Source: Bacteroidota bacterium (GTDB lineage: Bacteria > Bacteroidota > Bacteroidia > Palsa-948). From it: a stretch of DNA of 64,000 bases. The stretch is taken from the NCBI GenBank assembly GCA_016213405.1, contig JACRAM010000049.1, positions 23,440 through 87,439 of the forward strand. Reading direction: 5' to 3'. The notes below the pieces were generated by a model that saw only the letters and a program-made list of their open reading frames with translations, was not told the origin of the DNA and searched no databases. Below are positions 61,608 to 64,000 of the stretch, piece by piece. The number at the start of each line of letters is the position of its first letter. The first letter of the stretch is position 1. The position numbers and the translations under genes were made by a program.

Positions 61608-63639
61608 AAAACAAGTTACAGGTTATCCCGAATGGACTCCTCCCCGAAGGGGACTCCTTCGGAGTTCGGAGCAGTTGCAGGTTACTACATGCTGGCAGAA
61701 ATCCATCTTGCTGTTTTCATTATTCATCATTCATCATTCATTTTGTTTTTCTCAAGAGGTATTAATGGATTTAACCACAAACCCTGTTGTCGTAAAAAAA
61801 TATAATGAAGTAAGAAACTCAACTCTCAGAATCAATCCCGTAAAACTTGATACTGTTTCGCTTCCTTTTCTGGATGATTTTTCAAAAGATGATATTTATC
61901 CCGATGCTTTTCTCTGGCTCGACAGCAATGTATTCATCAACCGTGATTATCCCATTGCTCCGCCAACGCTTGGAGTTGCAACGTTTGATGGCGTGAGTAA
62001 ATCAGGTTGCCCGTATGACACGCTTGCCAGCGCCAATTCTTCAGAAAGCGCAGACACATTAACTTCTAAGCCCATCAATCTATCATCTCTGCCACCCGAT
62101 TCGTCAGTTATATTTTCGTTCTTCTGGCAGGCAAGCAGTTTCCTATATGGAAGAGGAAACGATCCTGAAAATTCCGATACGCTCCTTCTTCAGTTTAAAA
62201 ATCCATTGCTGGCAGATTCCATTGCATGGAAAACTGTATGGTATAAAAACGGCTATAATCCGGTTACGCCCGATACAGGATTTCATTTGGTCATTATCCC
62301 AATTACCGACCTGTCCTATTTACAAAACGGATTCCAGTTCCGGTTCAGAAATTACGCAACCGTTTCAGGGAACGTTGACCACTGGCATATTGATTATGTG
62401 TATCTGGATAAAAACCGCTCAATGACAGATACAATTTTTGATGACGTGGCTTTTGTTTACAATTCACGTTCTCTTTTAAAAAATTATTATGCTATGCCGT
62501 GGGAACAATATCAAGCATCGGAAATGAAATCTAATCTTACTTTTTTTATTAGGAACAATGATACTGTCACAAAAAATGTTTCTTTCACAGATACAATTTA
62601 TAATTCAGCATTAAACCCTGTAGCGTCTGATTCTTTAAATGCTGGAAATATTTATTCGTGGAGCACAAATGGATATTGCAACTACGCACCATTTGCAAAT
62701 CCTCCCATTTCTACCACTCCGCCAAATTACGTTTTCCCGATTCTTACCCAAGACACTTCTTTTCTTCTTGAATGCGTTTTAACGCCCCCTATCTCCGACA
62801 TAGATAAATGGAACGACACGCTCCGCTTCACACAAACTTTTTCAAACTATTATGCGTATGATGACGGAACCGCTGAAAAAGGATATGGGTTGAATGCTGC
62901 TGGCGGGCAAATTGCTTATAAATTTTCTCTCAATCAGCCCGATACGCTCGTTGCCGTGCAAATGCTCTTCAATTGGATTGGTCCGAATGTAAACCAACAG
63001 CAATTTAAAATAAGAGTTTGGGGTGATAACGGGGGAGTTCCGAGTTCAGCATATATATACGAAGACACAATCATTACTCCCAACTATGAATATGTTTATC
63101 ATAATGACTGGGGAAACCTTACCAATATGTTTTACCCGTACTTACTGAAAACAAAACAAGTATTGAGCGGAACATTTTATGTAGGATTTGTTCAATATAC
63201 TAACCCCTCCACTACTCTGCTGAATCTTGGTCTGGATCAAAACACTAACTCCAACAGCAAAATGTATTACAATGTCGGCAGCGGTTGGAATCAGTCTGCA
63301 CTTGCAGGTTCGTGGATGATTCGCCCGGTGTTTGGAACAACAAAAGGATTACTGACTGTTCATAATGAAGAACCCCTTACATCTTCTTTTACCATCTATC
63401 CTAATCCTACAAGCGGAAAATTCAGGATTCAATCTGACAATAATTCTTTCCTGAAGTCAATTGAAGAAAATTATCACCTTACTGTTTTCAGCATTGATGG
63501 GCAAATGGTTCACGAAGAAACTATTTCTTCTTTCTCGTCTGAAATTGATATATCAAATCTCCGTGAAGGATTGTACTTTGTGCGTGTTGAAAACAAAAAC
63601 GGATTGGCGCTGAATCAGAAGTTCGTCCTTACGAAATAA
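61600..63639 (+). CDS. T9SS-secreted protein with repeat-derived signal peptide
   Basis: 679 residues. N-terminal 55 residues contain palindromic element sequence (WTPPRRGLLRSSEQLQ from 61637-61675) and a signal h-region LLFSLFIIHHSFCFSQ encoded by the attattcatcattcatc repeat (61717-61742). Body is beta-rich (DTVSLPFLDDFSKDDIYPDA, SVIFSFFWQASSF), typical of choice-of-anchor J-type proteins; end is a T9SS domain (FTIYPNPTSGKFRI to KFVLTK). Overlaps the PASTA gene by eight bases. Confidence 0.88.
   Translation: MNKKQVTGYPEWTPPRRGLLRSSEQLQVTTCWQKSILLFSLFIIHHSFCFSQEVLMDLTTNPVVVKKYNEVRNSTLRINPVKLDTVSLPFLDDFSKDDIYPDAFLWLDSNVFINRDYPIAPPTLGVATFDGVSKSGCPYDTLASANSSESADTLTSKPINLSSLPPDSSVIFSFFWQASSFLYGRGNDPENSDTLLLQFKNPLLADSIAWKTVWYKNGYNPVTPDTGFHLVIIPITDLSYLQNGFQFRFRNYATVSGNVDHWHIDYVYLDKNRSMTDTIFDDVAFVYNSRSLLKNYYAMPWEQYQASEMKSNLTFFIRNNDTVTKNVSFTDTIYNSALNPVASDSLNAGNIYSWSTNGYCNYAPFANPPISTTPPNYVFPILTQDTSFLLECVLTPPISDIDKWNDTLRFTQTFSNYYAYDDGTAEKGYGLNAAGGQIAYKFSLNQPDTLVAVQMLFNWIGPNVNQQQFKIRVWGDNGGVPSSAYIYEDTIITPNYEYVYHNDWGNLTNMFYPYLLKTKQVLSGTFYVGFVQYTNPSTTLLNLGLDQNTNSNSKMYYNVGSGWNQSALAGSWMIRPVFGTTKGLLTVHNEEPLTSSFTIYPNPTSGKFRIQSDNNSFLKSIEENYHLTVFSIDGQMVHEETISSFSSEIDISNLREGLYFVRVENKNGLALNQKFVLTK
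61637..61675. repeat. ctcctccccgaagggg/ccttcggag element in T9SS gene 5' end
   Basis: Two short hairpins (cctccccgaaggggac and ctccttcggag) plus ttcggagttcgg of the ggagttcgg family; in frame. Confidence 0.7.
61717..61742. repeat. 'attattcatcattcatc' repeat encoding a signal peptide
   Basis: cattattcatcattcatcat-tcatt. Same unit as 33917-33935, read in the same sense for the encoded protein. Confidence 0.7.
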
Positions 63640-63665
63640 TCCTTCTCCCCGAAAGTTTTTTAGAT

Positions 63666-63673
63666 TATTTTTG
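63666..63673 (+). promoter_or_regulatory. -7 promoter element TATTTTTG of tRNA-Leu
   Basis: Exact TAnnTTTG 27 bases before the tRNA 5' end. Confidence 0.55.
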
Positions 63674-63700
63674 CCCATCTATTTTATGAATGCTCTTTCC

Positions 63701-63787
63701 GCTCGGGTGGTGGAACTGGTATACACGCAGGACTTAAAATCCTGTGGGACTTATAATCCCGTACGGGTTCGATTCCCGTCCCGAGCA
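63701..63787 (+). tRNA. tRNA-Leu (TAA)
   Basis: 87-base class II tRNA with a long variable arm (TGGGACTTATAATCCCGTA). Acceptor GCTCGGG/CCCGAGC, anticodon TAA in GACTTAAAATC, T-arm CGGGTTCGATTCCCG. CCA not encoded. Confidence 0.97.
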
Positions 63788-63825
63788 CTGGTTGGTATAA
63801 CTAATTAACGCAAGTTGCTAATATA

Positions 63826-63868
63826 CACGAACTACGAACCAATCCGTTTTTCGTAGTTCGTGAATTCG
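63826..63868. repeat. cacgaactacgaa inverted repeat after tRNA-Leu
   Basis: Perfect 13-bp arms cacgaactacgaa and ttcgtagttcgtg; could terminate the tRNA transcript, or be a mobile palindrome of the acgaa family. The rest of 63788-64000 shows nothing else I can support. Confidence 0.7.
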
Positions 63869-64000
63869 TAAAATTGCCGACACTCTTTAACGCTCAAATA
63901 GTTACAAGGGTTATTAGGTTGGATGAGTAACAAACTGGTAACAATTACCGCGTAATCATACCTGTTTGTTACTAAAGAAACTTTTCAGTTTTTCTTTTGA

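Noticed and set aside
63826..63868. Integration (att) site beside tRNA-Leu
   Set aside because: No duplicate of the tRNA 3' end and no integrase within the window; sequence matches the dispersed acgaa family.
63956..64000. Short minus-strand frame at the right edge ending TGA at 63956
   Set aside because: Only 14 codons visible and no supporting motif; cannot tell a gene end from chance.

Overview
The window looks like a chromosomal piece of a Bacteroidota bacterium, probably an uncultured or environmental lineage. Evidence: four secreted proteins end in the YPNP-type C-terminal domain of the type IX secretion system (T9SS); there is a SusC/RagA-like TonB-dependent receptor with a carboxypeptidase-like N-terminal domain, a type B ribosomal protein L31 without zinc cysteines, and a ruvX-def gene pair; and many exact matches to the Bacteroidota -7 promoter element TAnnTTTG lie just upstream of genes. 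Two tRNA genes are present: Asp (GTC) and Leu (TAA).

Layout. 0-7.3 kb: secreted/outer-membrane proteins on the minus strand (an edge-truncated OB-fold/FN3-like protein, a TonB receptor, a lamin-tail-like T9SS cargo and a further T9SS cargo). 7.5-12.1 kb: housekeeping genes (diadenylate cyclase cdaA, a BaiN-type flavoprotein, a TPR lipoprotein, def, ruvX, dapD). 12.2-17.3 kb: a giant T9SS cargo paralogous to the one at 5.3-7.3 kb. 17.6-20.4 kb: a run of seven small unrecognised minus-strand genes. 20.7-41.8 kb: mixed housekeeping and envelope genes (guaA, LysM/periplasmic-binding protein, rpmE2, sulfatase/LTA-synthase-type membrane enzyme, lipid kinase, Cys/Met-rich membrane protein, class III nucleotide cyclase, 3-hydroxyacyl-CoA dehydrogenase, Y-family polymerase, Nudix hydrolase, MltF-like lytic transglycosylase, dapA). 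41.8-59.1 kb: a tightly packed minus-strand polysaccharide cluster (glycosyltransferases, AsnB, O-antigen polymerase-like protein, epimerase, methyltransferase, acetyltransferase) running into a small unknown gene and dapA. 59.1-63.8 kb: rdgB, ddl, a PASTA protein, another T9SS cargo and tRNA-Leu.

The most striking signal is not a gene. Outside the glycosyltransferase cluster the DNA is peppered with short palindromic elements of several families. Many lie inside conserved genes in frame, adding about 8-34 residues to proteins whose families lack them: guaA has three, the lipid kinase two, the hydroxyacyl-CoA dehydrogenase one, the sulfatase-type enzyme two and the cyclase several. In the cyclase one element of non-triplet length coincides with a frameshift. 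In four unrelated exported or membrane proteins, element sequence supplies much of the signal peptide, and two of these share a nearly identical signal-peptide end because both are read from the same repeat. This resembles the Rickettsia palindromic elements in principle, but the sequences are different and I know no name for them. A second find is a gapless ~54-residue N-terminal domain shared by three small unknown proteins. The glycosyltransferase cluster shows none of the repeats and is AT-richer, suggesting a separate history.
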